Assembly: GCA_017860275.1 (NCBI GenBank)
Contig: JAFNAQ010000014.1
Location: forward strand, 1-37,989
DNA: 37,989 bases
Reading direction: 5' to 3'
Source: Bacteroidota bacterium
GTDB taxonomy: Bacteria; Bacteroidota; Bacteroidia; Bacteroidales; P3
Shown: piece by piece, positions 1 through 6,519 of the stretch
Position numbering within the stretch: the first letter of the stretch is position 1
Layout: every line of letters begins with the position of its first letter
Notes under the pieces: model-generated
Told to the model about the DNA's origin: nothing
The model's database searches: none
Seen by the model: the letters and a program-made list of their open reading frames with translations, nothing else
Program-made: the position numbers and the translations under genes

Positions 1-288
1 CGCCCCTACAGGGGTAATATCATCAATAATAATAATCCCATGAATATGATTGGGCATTATACAATGAATATCCAATTTAATATTTGAAAAATGGTTAGGA
101 ATATTAAGCCACATATTATTTACAACAATCCCATACTCATTTAAGACCATTTGATTGTCTATTATCTCTCCAAAAAGGCTTAACCTATCTTTTGTGCAGA
201 TAGTAACAAAATAAATCCCAGATTGAGAATAATCATAATTCTTTAACCTAATGCTACGTCTATTATGTATATATTTATTGTAAACCAT
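1..288 (-). CDS. RAYT: REP-associated Y1 transposase, 3' part beyond window
   Basis: The reverse strand from the ATG at 288 reads open to the window edge (96 codons). It contains YFVTICTKDR near the N-terminus and CIMPNHIHGI around residues 78-87. The second is the HxH (HUH) metal-binding motif of IS200-like Y1 transposases; the first is typical of the REP-associated branch. These enzymes nick single-stranded DNA at REP hairpins. The catalytic tyrosine should lie beyond base 1 and is not visible. REP palindromes lie directly upstream (338-412), as expected for a RAYT locus. The last visible codons (TPVGA) are written in DNA resembling a REP arm. Family assignment is firm; activity cannot be judged because the gene is cut. 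Confidence 0.88.
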   Translation of the reverse strand, partial: MVYNKYIHNRRSIRLKNYDYSQSGIYFVTICTKDRLSLFGEIIDNQMVLNEYGIVVNNMWLNIPNHFSNIKLDIHCIMPNHIHGIIIIDDITPVGA

Positions 289-337
289 AATTAATAATTA
301 TTCCCAAATCAACAATTATAATTATATTATTGTTCAT

Positions 338-412
338 TATGGGGCGAAAATTATTATGTTTTATTCTGGGATTCTCCAACCCCGTATGGGGCGAAACATT
401 TTTCGCCCCATA
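338..412. repeat. REP cluster: one half-site and one full palindrome
   Basis: The full palindrome covers 385-412: arm tatggggcgaaa, loop catt, arm tttcgccccata. A lone copy of the left arm (tatggggcgaaaa) lies at 338-350. The inner 22 bases (388-409) recur exactly, in inverted orientation, at 37509-37530. The site sits just upstream of the RAYT gene, which suggests REP substrates of that enzyme. The rest of 413-548 is T-rich with no credible gene. Confidence 0.8.
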
Positions 413-548
413 GACATTTTTCTCCTCTTGGTTTTGTCTTTTTTTTATTGTTCGTGTATTTTTTCTTCGCTTTTGGAGAAAAATATCAAATAATTGGGGT
501 TTGGTTTCTTTGTTTTTGGAAAAAATTGTTTGATATTTTTTATTGCTT

Positions 549-732
549 TCTCTTCCCCCTGTTACTCTATTGGATTTCACCTTTTTACAAAACTAGGGGG
601 AAGAGGGGGAAGAGAAAACTATATAGTTATATGACGCACGCAAAAAAATATTTTTTTATTTAAAAAATAAAATATAAAATAAATACACATACGTAATAAT
701 CCATGTATTTCTCTTCCCCCTCTTCCCCCTAG
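549..732. repeat. Palindromic repeat cluster with CTCTTCCCCCT/AGGGGGAAGAG ends
   Basis: A 57-bp unit at 549-605 begins with ctcttccccct (550-560) and ends with its reverse complement aggggg-aagag (595-605). A related 57-bp unit lies at 6449-6505; by hand alignment 45 of 57 positions agree. A further half unit follows (to 615). The 23 bases at 593-615 recur inverted and perfect at 710-732, separated by 94 bp of very AT-rich DNA. This looks like a small non-autonomous palindromic element, possibly nested copies. No coding content is credible here. Confidence 0.7.
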
Positions 733-778
733 AGTTTTAATTTATTGATTTTCAATATCAATTTAGGGGGATCAAAAG

Positions 779-802
779 AGACTTGATAAATCGAGTCTTT
801 AC
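779..802 (-). terminator. Hairpin of the agac-N3-ataaat-N3-gtct family behind the VapE gene
   Basis: The hairpin has arms agacttgat and atcgagtct around an aa loop, with one G-U pair, and is followed on the plus strand by ttac. It starts 10 bases past the stop of the minus-strand VapE-like gene. On the minus strand it is followed by cttttg, so a weak intrinsic terminator is plausible. Relatives are at 3791-3818, 3829-3853 and 6531-6554. Confidence 0.6.
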
Positions 803-812
803 AATTTTATTA

Positions 813-2021
813 TTATTTCGGGTTGTACTTGAAAGTGTTTATTGCTTTTACTTCTGCTTCTGTGCGAAGATTGACAAACCATAGGTTATTGCCCTTGACT
901 TTCTTGGTCTTAAAGCCTTGTTCCTTTAGTTTTACTCCTATCTTTCGGATGGAGTTGGTGTTGATTTGCAGTTTGGCGAAGGTTGAGATATAGGATAGTA
1001 TTTCGGAGGAGGTTTTCCATATTGGTGGGTTATTTATTAGCGATTGCTCGTCTTCGGATGGTTTGACTATATATTGAGAGAAATATTCTTCTTCTGGGCT
1101 TATACTTACATAAGATTGGTTTGTCTGCTTGCGATTTGCTATATCTTTTTTGTTCAACCAATATCTCTCTCCCTTATGATATAGATAATAGGCTTGTGCA
1201 TAAACCATGTCTATATCTACTTTGTGCATATAGTCTAATGTGATTGGTTTATGTATTGCAAATCGTCGCTGCCCATTCCCTGATGGGAGGAATACTTCTT
1301 CGTTTAGGGTTCCACAGAATGAGGTATTGTGTTCAAAGTTTTCTGCAAAATGTCCATAGGGTTTTCTCATTCTTATTCGTGGCTTGGTGATTAATTCTTT
1401 TAGAAAGTTGAATTCTTTTTTCTCTAGGGTGTCTATTTCATCAATATTGCATATTAGTGTTTCGTGGAGGAGTTTGAGGGTATCTTTGTCGTCGAAGCGT
1501 GGCAAGCCCGAATAGAAATATTCTCTTAGACATTCTGGTAATAGGTTATTTATCCAAGTTGTTTTTCCTTCTCCTTCGGTGGAGATAAATACCAGCATGG
1601 AGTGATTGACCTCATCTTTTCTATACTTTTTTTCTATTGAGGCTATTATTCCTATCATAAAACCCTTTAGGTCGTAATACCATTGTTCTTGATTCTCTAC
1701 TTCGACTGTTTGTGATAATTCGTGTATATAATTATTCATTGTCTCATCCCATTTTTCAAGGTTAAGTAGGTAATCTTTGAATGGGTGATAGGGTTTTACA
1801 AAATTACTCTTTAGTAGGTCTATTACTTGGGATGTTCTAAAGTCACAGTTATTTAGTTTTAGGTATCGAGATATGGTTGATGGGTAGTTTGAGCTCATAA
1901 GGGTATAGGTGCTCAGGAGGTTTGTGGTGTCTTCGAGGTCTATATATTCTACATTGTCGAGTATCTCGTTATAGAGTAATTTGTAGCGCGCGTTTATTAG
2001 TTCCTCTGCTTTTTTCTGCAT
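813..2021 (-). CDS. VapE-like P-loop ATPase of a mobile-element replication module
   Basis: This 402-residue protein has a Walker A motif STEGEGKTT at residues 147-155 and a Walker B-like ICNIDEID around 190-197. It continues with the RIRMRKPYGHF and GNGQRRFAIHKP stretches typical of the virulence-associated E family (PF05272), relatives of superfamily 3 helicases found on islands and prophages. The C-terminal ~80 residues look like a separate, possibly winged-helix domain. The start lies 5 bases behind the primase-like gene, so the two are co-transcribed. Together they resemble a split primase-helicase for element replication. No integrase is visible, so the element may be remnant or domesticated. 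Family call is firm; a role in virulence is not implied. Confidence 0.85.
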   Translation of the reverse strand: MQKKAEELINARYKLLYNEILDNVEYIDLEDTTNLLSTYTLMSSNYPSTISRYLKLNNCDFRTSQVIDLLKSNFVKPYHPFKDYLLNLEKWDETMNNYIHELSQTVEVENQEQWYYDLKGFMIGIIASIEKKYRKDEVNHSMLVFISTEGEGKTTWINNLLPECLREYFYSGLPRFDDKDTLKLLHETLICNIDEIDTLEKKEFNFLKELITKPRIRMRKPYGHFAENFEHNTSFCGTLNEEVFLPSGNGQRRFAIHKPITLDYMHKVDIDMVYAQAYYLYHKGERYWLNKKDIANRKQTNQSYVSISPEEEYFSQYIVKPSEDEQSLINNPPIWKTSSEILSYISTFAKLQINTNSIRKIGVKLKEQGFKTKKVKGNNLWFVNLRTEAEVKAINTFKYNPK

Positions 2022-2026
2022 CTCAA

Positions 2027-2854
2027 TTACTGAGACTTTTTCTCTTTGCTTTGTCCTTTTGGGGACTCTTCGAATGATTGTTTTGCACTTTTTATGCAGC
2101 TGTCTATCTCGATAAAGGGTAGATTGAAATTTTGATTGGCAAAATCATAAAGCTCTTCTTCCTGAATATCATTTTTAAAGGCTTTACACGATAGATTGAA
2201 CAAACAATTGTTTCTTGAGCCATCTTGGTTTGGGTATTGTTTGATTATTTTGTTGTAAATCTTCTCTATCTCTGTTGTTTCTTTGTAGTTATAGCTTTCA
2301 GAGTTTGTATTTATGTATAGTTTGGGATCATAGCTTGCAAAACATAACCTGCCTATGTCTTGACCTGAACGATCTATAACTATTTTATATTCTTGCTCGA
2401 AATAATTGGCTATATCGGCAAAGGCTTTTTTGTGGTTTTCTTGTCCTGTACTTTCTGATAACTTAACCAAGAATTTCACTCCTTTGCCCGAGGGAGATAT
2501 AAAGCTTGAGAATACATAACTATTCTTCGACAATGCATCACGAAGATCTATTGCTGCTTGATTATCAATTAGCTTATCTATATCAAAGACTAAAATATTA
2601 GTATAAAGTTTAACATCTTTTAGTTGTCGTTTTTCTCCGAAAATGGCAGAAAATGTGACTGCGGGAAGGTTTTTCTTAAGATTTTCTGCTCCTTCTTTGT
2701 CTCCTTTTTCGAGCAATTCTCTGAGTGCATCTATCTGTTTTTGGTAGTAACCATTTTGTATTCTCTCTAGGTAATCTAATAGGCATATTGTGCCTAAATT
2801 CTTCGAAAACCTCATCCATTGACTTATTTGTATGTTATTGTTTTCCATTTTCAC
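2027..2854 (-). CDS. BT4734-like N-terminal-domain protein, primase-like
   Basis: This 275-residue protein has the layout of the BT4734/BF3469 N-terminal domain (PF08800): ILVFDIDKL around residues 87-95, then SSFISPSGKGVKFLVKL, then DRSGQDIGRLCFASYDP. In this group the acidic FDID and the SGKG(V/I)K stretch resemble the catalytic core of archaeo-eukaryotic primase-like enzymes. In Bacteroidota such domains are commonly joined or adjacent to a VapE/helicase domain, as here. The start overlaps the preceding small gene by 20 bases, which indicates translational coupling. Priming activity is inferred from family and neighbours, not shown by the sequence. Confidence 0.8.
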   Translation of the reverse strand: MKMENNNIQISQWMRFSKNLGTICLLDYLERIQNGYYQKQIDALRELLEKGDKEGAENLKKNLPAVTFSAIFGEKRQLKDVKLYTNILVFDIDKLIDNQAAIDLRDALSKNSYVFSSFISPSGKGVKFLVKLSESTGQENHKKAFADIANYFEQEYKIVIDRSGQDIGRLCFASYDPKLYINTNSESYNYKETTEIEKIYNKIIKQYPNQDGSRNNCLFNLSCKAFKNDIQEEELYDFANQNFNLPFIEIDSCIKSAKQSFEESPKGQSKEKKSQ

Positions 2855-3038
2855 GCTTTATTAAGTTGCTATTGTTTGATATTATATTGATAATCTGATG
2901 AATATCATCGGAGCAATAAAATCTTTTGTCTAGATTTTGATCGATAAATAATTTAGTCTTCTTCAATTTATAGAAATAAGATGTGCTTATTCCGATTGCG
3001 AAGGCTAATTCCTGTCCTGAATAAAGTTTTTCTTTCAT
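2835..3038 (-). CDS. Small helix-turn-helix protein, excisionase-like
   Basis: This 67-residue protein has SGQELAFAIGISTSYFYKLKK at residues 7-27, a helix-turn-helix resembling MerR/excisionase-type winged helices, followed by a FYCSDDIHQII segment like the wing and following helix of those proteins. It is the first gene of the leftward cassette and overlaps the primase-like gene. Small proteins of this kind commonly act as excisionases or as transcription or replication regulators of mobile elements. Which role applies here cannot be told. Confidence 0.65.
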   Translation of the reverse strand: MKEKLYSGQELAFAIGISTSYFYKLKKTKLFIDQNLDKRFYCSDDIHQIINIISNNSNLIKRENGKQ

Positions 3039-3353
3039 ATTTTTATATTTAATAATTAATATATACGGCTAAATATCAGCCTAGTAATAATTAAAGTTAC
3101 AATAATTTTTTCTTATAATAAAAATAGTTATTAGTCAAACAAACGAAGGGTGAGAGATATGAAAGAATATACTTGTTTTTTAGTTCTAGGATTATACTTT
3201 TTTGATGAGTTATTTTATACTTTATTATCAATAAACTATTTTAAATAGCATTGGTCATCATAGTTTATCACTCTATTGTTCAGTTATTTAGATAGTATTA
3301 TCTTTGTACTGTTGGATATTCAACATATAACAATTTAAAAAGAAAGGAATGTT
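3039..3353. other. Divergent intergenic region between replication cassette and HU-HIG gene
   Basis: The 315 bases are AT-rich and carry the control signals for both directions. An inverted pair ggctaaatat-cagcc lies at 3067-3082. A short open frame at 3159-3248 (ATG, 29 codons, hydrophobic core LVLGLYFFDELF) follows a purine-rich gaagggtgagag and could encode a tiny membrane peptide, but nothing else supports it. The promoter of the rightward gene is at 3275-3306. I see no iteron array that would prove a replication origin. Confidence 0.4.
3275..3306 (+). promoter_or_regulatory. Bacteroidota-type promoter for the HU-HIG gene
   Basis: ATTG at 3275-3278, 20 bases, then TATCTTTG at 3299-3306. 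This matches TTTG-N19-21-TAnnTTTG with one mismatch in the upstream box. The start codon is about 48 bases beyond the downstream box. Confidence 0.6.
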
Positions 3354-3785
3354 ATGGCTATTGGCTATGTGCGTGTAAAACGTATGATTCACACTGGGTA
3401 TAGTCCTGGTGAGAAGTATTTGGCAGTAATCCAAAGAGGTGGGATTATTGATTTTAATCAGATTGCTTCTGAGATTGCTCTTGTGAGCTCTCTTGGTGAT
3501 GGCGATGTGATGAATGTTCTAAAGACCTTAGAACAAGTTATGGTGAAGTATATCACTAACGGATTAACGGTAAGGCTTGGATTGCTTGGTGCCTTTGTGC
3601 CTTCAATCAAAGCTACGGCTTGCGACACCTTGGAGGAGGTGACAGGCAGCACAATCATTAAGATTCGCTGTCGTTTCAACCCTTCGGTTTGGTTTAAGCT
3701 AAGACTAAAAGAGTCAAGGACAGAACTAAAATCGCTAGAGGTTAAAGGTTACCAAATAGATGTACCCGTTGTACCTGCACCGTAA
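3354..3785 (+). CDS. HU-HIG-type DNA-binding protein
   Basis: This 143-residue protein carries TGYSPGEKYLAVIQRGG, then an alpha-helical stretch, then TVRLGLLGAFVPSIKA at about residues 72-87. This is the pattern of the Bacteroidota HU-like HIG family (PF18291), distant relatives of the nucleoid protein HU. The C-terminal tail is short and ends VPVVPAP. A paralogue with the same PG(E/Q)K(Y/F) and LGxLGxF/LGLFTPY landmarks lies at the right edge (37587-37989). In Bacteroides such genes are often found beside VapE/BT4734-type genes in surface-polysaccharide loci and islands, so its place here is typical. Likely a DNA-bending or architectural protein; its target is unknown. Confidence 0.8.
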   Translation: MAIGYVRVKRMIHTGYSPGEKYLAVIQRGGIIDFNQIASEIALVSSLGDGDVMNVLKTLEQVMVKYITNGLTVRLGLLGAFVPSIKATACDTLEEVTGSTIIKIRCRFNPSVWFKLRLKESRTELKSLEVKGYQIDVPVVPAP

Positions 3786-3790
3786 ACCCC

Positions 3791-3853
3791 GTAGAGACGC
3801 GATTCATTTATCGCGTCTTTTTTTCATTGAGACGCGATAAATCGCGTCTCTAC
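3791..3853 (+). terminator. Two tandem gagacgcgat hairpins, REP-like terminators
   Basis: The first hairpin (3791-3818) pairs agacgcgat with atcgcgtct and is followed by an uninterrupted T run, six bases past the HU-HIG stop. The second (3829-3853) is the palindrome gagacgcgataaatcgcgtctc, also followed by a T run after tctctac. Both fit intrinsic termination on the plus strand. Relatives with changed but still paired arms are at 779-802 and 6531-6554. The gtagagacg...cgtctctac ends resemble REP palindromes seen in several phyla. Confidence 0.75.
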
Positions 3854-3964
3854 TTTTTTTTATCACGTTTCATTTCCCCTTTATTTATATTATAGGTAAG
3901 GGATAAATACTAAGAAATTGCAATGGAGATTATTTTCTGAAAAATGAATATTATCATAGAAAAA

Positions 3965-3996
3965 TTTGGTTGAATGGAATACATTTAGTAATTTTG
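3965..3996 (+). promoter_or_regulatory. Promoter of the cysK-cysE unit
   Basis: TTTG at 3965-3968, 20 bases, TAATTTTG at 3989-3996: a full match to the Bacteroidota vegetative consensus. Transcription should begin near 4003, giving a leader of about 450 bases before cysK. That leader contains a SAM-I aptamer, a leader ORF and hairpins. Confidence 0.75.
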
Positions 3997-4059
3997 CCGC
4001 CGAATAGGGAAAAGTAGTTTTCCTTTTCAACATTCAAAATATCCTTTCTAGGTTTTTTT

Positions 4060-4170
4060 GGATTATTAAGAACGAGACTAGAGAACAGGCTCTTTGACCC
4101 TCTGGCAACCTTCCCTAAGATATTTTGGAAAAGGTGCCAATACCTGCCGTAAAAAACGGGATAATAATTT
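4060..4170 (+). promoter_or_regulatory. SAM-I (S-box) riboswitch aptamer
   Basis: The core reads gagaacaggctctttgaccc (4081-4100), then ggcaacc (4104-4110), then aaggtgccaa (4131-4140), in S-box order and spacing. The P3 arm ggcaacctt.../...aaggtgcc and the GA-rich kink-turn neighbourhood are recognisable. P1 is probably attatt (4062-4067) with aataat (4163-4168). SAM-I aptamers lower expression of sulfur amino acid genes when S-adenosylmethionine is high. The cysK-cysE target fits. No classical terminator follows at once, so action at translation initiation, including that of the leader ORF 15 bases downstream, is plausible. Confidence 0.85.
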
Positions 4171-4184
4171 AAACAAAAAAAATT

Positions 4185-4280
4185 ATGACACAATCAAGTT
4201 TATTGGCTAAAAGCCCAAAAAGTTCAAAATCATCAACACTCGATTTTCGATGTTGTATGTCATGCCCAGATATTCTTTAA
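4185..4280 (+). CDS. Cys-containing leader ORF between SAM-I riboswitch and cysK
   Basis: The ATG at 4185 opens a 31-codon frame ending TAA at 4278-4280. The predicted peptide is Ser/Lys-rich (11 Ser or Thr in the first 18 residues) and ends RCCMSCPDIL, with Cys codons at positions 23, 24 and 27 (4251-4256 and 4263-4265). It starts 15 bases after the aptamer, has the A-rich upstream context usual for Bacteroidota starts, and is followed 170 bases later by cysK. Cysteine codons close to the end of a short ORF in front of cysteine synthesis genes are what a ribosome-stalling attenuator needs. I infer a leader peptide; a small functional Cys peptide is the alternative. No family is recognised. 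Confidence 0.6.
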   Translation: MTQSSLLAKSPKSSKSSTLDFRCCMSCPDIL

Positions 4281-4304
4281 GTTAAAAGATACTCTGGCTA
4301 CAAT
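4252..4304 (+). promoter_or_regulatory. Hairpin overlapping the Cys codons and stop of the leader ORF
   Basis: Inner stem: ccaga-tat-cttt (from 4266) with aaaga-ta-tctgg (to 4297), with small bulges. It can extend outward as gttgta (4252-4257) with tacaat (4299-4304). The three Cys codons lie on its 5' side and the stop codon in its upper stem. A ribosome pausing at these codons would therefore change the fold. There is no T run after it, so transcription termination is not obvious. A second small hairpin, cttgcc-tttg-ggcagg (4421-4436), lies 16 bases before the cysK ATG and could affect its initiation. Confidence 0.5.
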
Positions 4305-4452
4305 TTCCAAAAAAAAGGTAAATATTTTTTATTTCCAAAAAAGTTCATCAAATTAATTTAACCATTATTTTTATTGGTCAATATTCTAATATTTTTCCCA
4401 CTTAATAATTTAATTAATTTCTTGCCTTTGGGCAGGTCTAAAAAATAATAAT

Positions 4453-5382
4453 ATGAAAATAGCCAAAGATATATCGGAATTAATTGGCAATACTCCATTA
4501 ATTCAATTAAACAGAATTGGCAAGAATCTAAATACTGATATTATTGCCAAACTTGAATTTTTAAATCCTACTGGTTCTGTAAAAGACAGAGTGGGTTGGG
4601 CAATGATTGATGATGCCGAAAAAGCAGGATTGATTAATAACCAAACTACTATTATTGAGCCAACTAGTGGAAATACTGGAATAGCCCTTGCTTTTACTTG
4701 TGCGATAAAGGGATACAAGCTAATACTGACTATGCCAGAGAGCATGAGTGAAGAAAGGAGAAAATTATTAAAAGGTTTTGGTGCCGAATTGGTATTAACT
4801 CCTGCTAATCTAGGAATGAGTGGAGCTATTAAAGCGGCTGAAGAATTAGCTAAATCAACTTCAAACTCCTTCCTCGCTCAACAATTTAAGAATCCTTCTA
4901 ATCCAAATATCCATAAAAGAACAACTGCTCAGGAAATTTGGAACGACACTGATGGAGAAATAGATATTCTGGTTTGCGGAGTGGGTACTGGAGGAACAAT
5001 CACTGGAGTTACTGAGGAGTTGAAGAGGTTAAAGCCACAACTATTAAGCATTGCTGTTGAACCTCTCTCCTCTCCTGTTTTGTCGGGTGGTTCTCCTAGT
5101 GCTCATAAAATACAAGGTATTGGGGCTGGTTTTGTTCCTGAGATTTTGAACATAGGTATTATTGATGAGATTGTTCAAGTAAGCAATGAAGATGCTATAA
5201 ATACAACACAAAGAGTTATGAAAGAGGAGGGAATACTATGTGGGATTTCTTCGGGTGCTGCTATTTGGGCTGCTATAGAAATTGCAAAGAAAAAAGAGAA
5301 TATTGGCAAGAAAATTATTGTGATTTTACCCGATACTGCTCAACGCTATCTGAGTACTGATTTATATAAATTTGATTTGTAA
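4453..5382 (+). CDS. cysK: Cysteine synthase (O-acetylserine sulfhydrylase)
   Basis: CysK makes L-cysteine from O-acetylserine and sulfide in the cytoplasm, using pyridoxal phosphate. The 309-residue protein has NPTGSVKDR with the PLP lysine at K44, the substrate loop TSGNTG at 71-76, the phosphate-binding GVGTGGTITG and the C-terminal CGISSGAA. Length is normal. It is followed by cysE after 7 bases, so substrate-forming and substrate-using enzymes are made together and may form the cysteine synthase complex. The leader with SAM-I riboswitch and Cys leader ORF implies feedback by both SAM and cysteine supply. CysM is a possible alternative label, but the cysE partner favours CysK. Confidence 0.93.
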   Translation: MKIAKDISELIGNTPLIQLNRIGKNLNTDIIAKLEFLNPTGSVKDRVGWAMIDDAEKAGLINNQTTIIEPTSGNTGIALAFTCAIKGYKLILTMPESMSEERRKLLKGFGAELVLTPANLGMSGAIKAAEELAKSTSNSFLAQQFKNPSNPNIHKRTTAQEIWNDTDGEIDILVCGVGTGGTITGVTEELKRLKPQLLSIAVEPLSSPVLSGGSPSAHKIQGIGAGFVPEILNIGIIDEIVQVSNEDAINTTQRVMKEEGILCGISSGAAIWAAIEIAKKKENIGKKIIVILPDTAQRYLSTDLYKFDL

Positions 5383-5389
5383 AAGAAAG

Positions 5390-6268
5390 ATGAAAAAGGA
5401 AGAGACTTCTTATAATAAGATTGCATTAGAACTATGTGATTTGATAAAATATAAATCACTATATCATGAATCTAATATAAATTCATTGATGCCTTCAATT
5501 ATTGATTTAAAAGGGATATTGAATGATTTAAAGGAGATTTTGTTTATAGGATTTATTGGTGCTCAAATACAAGAGCATGCTTTGACTAGCCATGTGAGTG
5601 ATAAGCTAAAAATGATTCAAATATCTCTCAAAGAACAAATAAAAAGAGGTTTATGTTTTAATAATTCTGAGAAGTCTCTAGATTATGATGAGTGTGAACA
5701 AGAAGCATTGGATAAAGCAATAGCATTTATTGAAAGTATGCCTAAAATAAAACAGCTTTTATTGACCGATATTATTGCCGCTTATAATGGAGATCCCGCT
5801 GCTAGAAGTTATGGCGAAACTATACTATGTTATCCTAGTATTGAAGCTCTCACTTATTATAGGGTTGCACATGAATTATATGGGTTAGGCGTTGAATTAA
5901 TCCCTCGTATGATAATGGAAATTCTACATTCTAAGACAGGGATTGATATTCACCCTGGAGCAAAGATTGGAAAGTATTTTTTTATTGATCATGGTACTGG
6001 AGTTGTGATTGGTGAGACAACAATTATTGGAGATAATGTTCGTCTTTATCAAGGTGTTACTCTAGGTGCTAAGAGCTTCCAAATTGACGAAAAAGGAAAC
6101 CCTATCAAGGGGATTGAAAGACATCCTATTATTTACGATAACGTGATTATTTATTCTAATGCAACTATTCTTGGTAGAGTTTCAATTGGAGAAAATTCAA
6201 TTATTGGTGGTAATACTTGGATAACGGAAGATATTCCTGCAAATTCAAAAATATTTAATACAAAGTAA
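5390..6268 (+). CDS. cysE: Serine O-acetyltransferase
   Basis: CysE acetylates L-serine with acetyl-CoA, the committed step to cysteine. The 292-residue protein has a helical N-terminal half and a left-handed beta-helix C-terminal half made of hexapeptide repeats (IGDNVRLYQG, IGENSIIGG). Catalytic residues correspond to D186 in GIDIHPG and H201 in IDHGTG. The ATG at 5390 was chosen because it clears the cysK stop at 5382 and gives a usual N-terminus; an upstream TTG would overlap cysK. The tail ends soon after the beta-helix, at IPANSKIFNTK, and lacks the longer tail whose terminal Ile binds CysK in enterobacteria, so complex formation is uncertain. Confidence 0.92.
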   Translation: MKKEETSYNKIALELCDLIKYKSLYHESNINSLMPSIIDLKGILNDLKEILFIGFIGAQIQEHALTSHVSDKLKMIQISLKEQIKRGLCFNNSEKSLDYDECEQEALDKAIAFIESMPKIKQLLLTDIIAAYNGDPAARSYGETILCYPSIEALTYYRVAHELYGLGVELIPRMIMEILHSKTGIDIHPGAKIGKYFFIDHGTGVVIGETTIIGDNVRLYQGVTLGAKSFQIDEKGNPIKGIERHPIIYDNVIIYSNATILGRVSIGENSIIGGNTWITEDIPANSKIFNTK

Positions 6269-6448
6269 GAATGGAAAAATTGTCTTCCTCTGAAATAAAT
6301 TTACACATTTAGAAACAAAAAGTGTAAGCCTAATTCAGTAAAAGATTATTATCATATAAAATAAATAATTGCTTTGTTATTGGGATAAAAATTTTACTGT
6401 GAGGCTTATTAGTTTTTAGGGAAAATGCTTGATGTTTTAGAGCATATT

Positions 6449-6505
6449 TCTCTTCCTACTCGGAAGCTATTGGATTCCACATTCTTACAAACTTAGGGGG
6501 AAGAG
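6449..6505. repeat. 57-bp palindrome-ended repeat, copy 2
   Basis: Same length as the unit at 549-605, with 45 of 57 positions identical by hand alignment. The best kept parts are ctattggatt in the middle and aggggg-aagag at the end. The 5' end is degraded (tcttcctact), so the terminal inverted repeat is partly lost. Confidence 0.65.
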
Positions 6506-6519
6506 AAATTAATATTGGT

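Noticed and set aside
275-663. Open frames on both strands across the region upstream of the RAYT gene
   Set aside because: They run through REP palindromes and T-rich DNA, have biased Asn/Ile or Phe/Lys composition, and match no family.
813-2021. Virulence factor, from the VapE family name
   Set aside because: The name is historical. The P-loop motifs and the primase-like neighbour indicate DNA replication of a mobile element.
3954-4193. Minus-strand open frame of 79 codons over the cysK leader
   Set aside because: It lies exactly over the SAM-I aptamer and its composition looks like chance; the plus-strand RNA explains the conservation.
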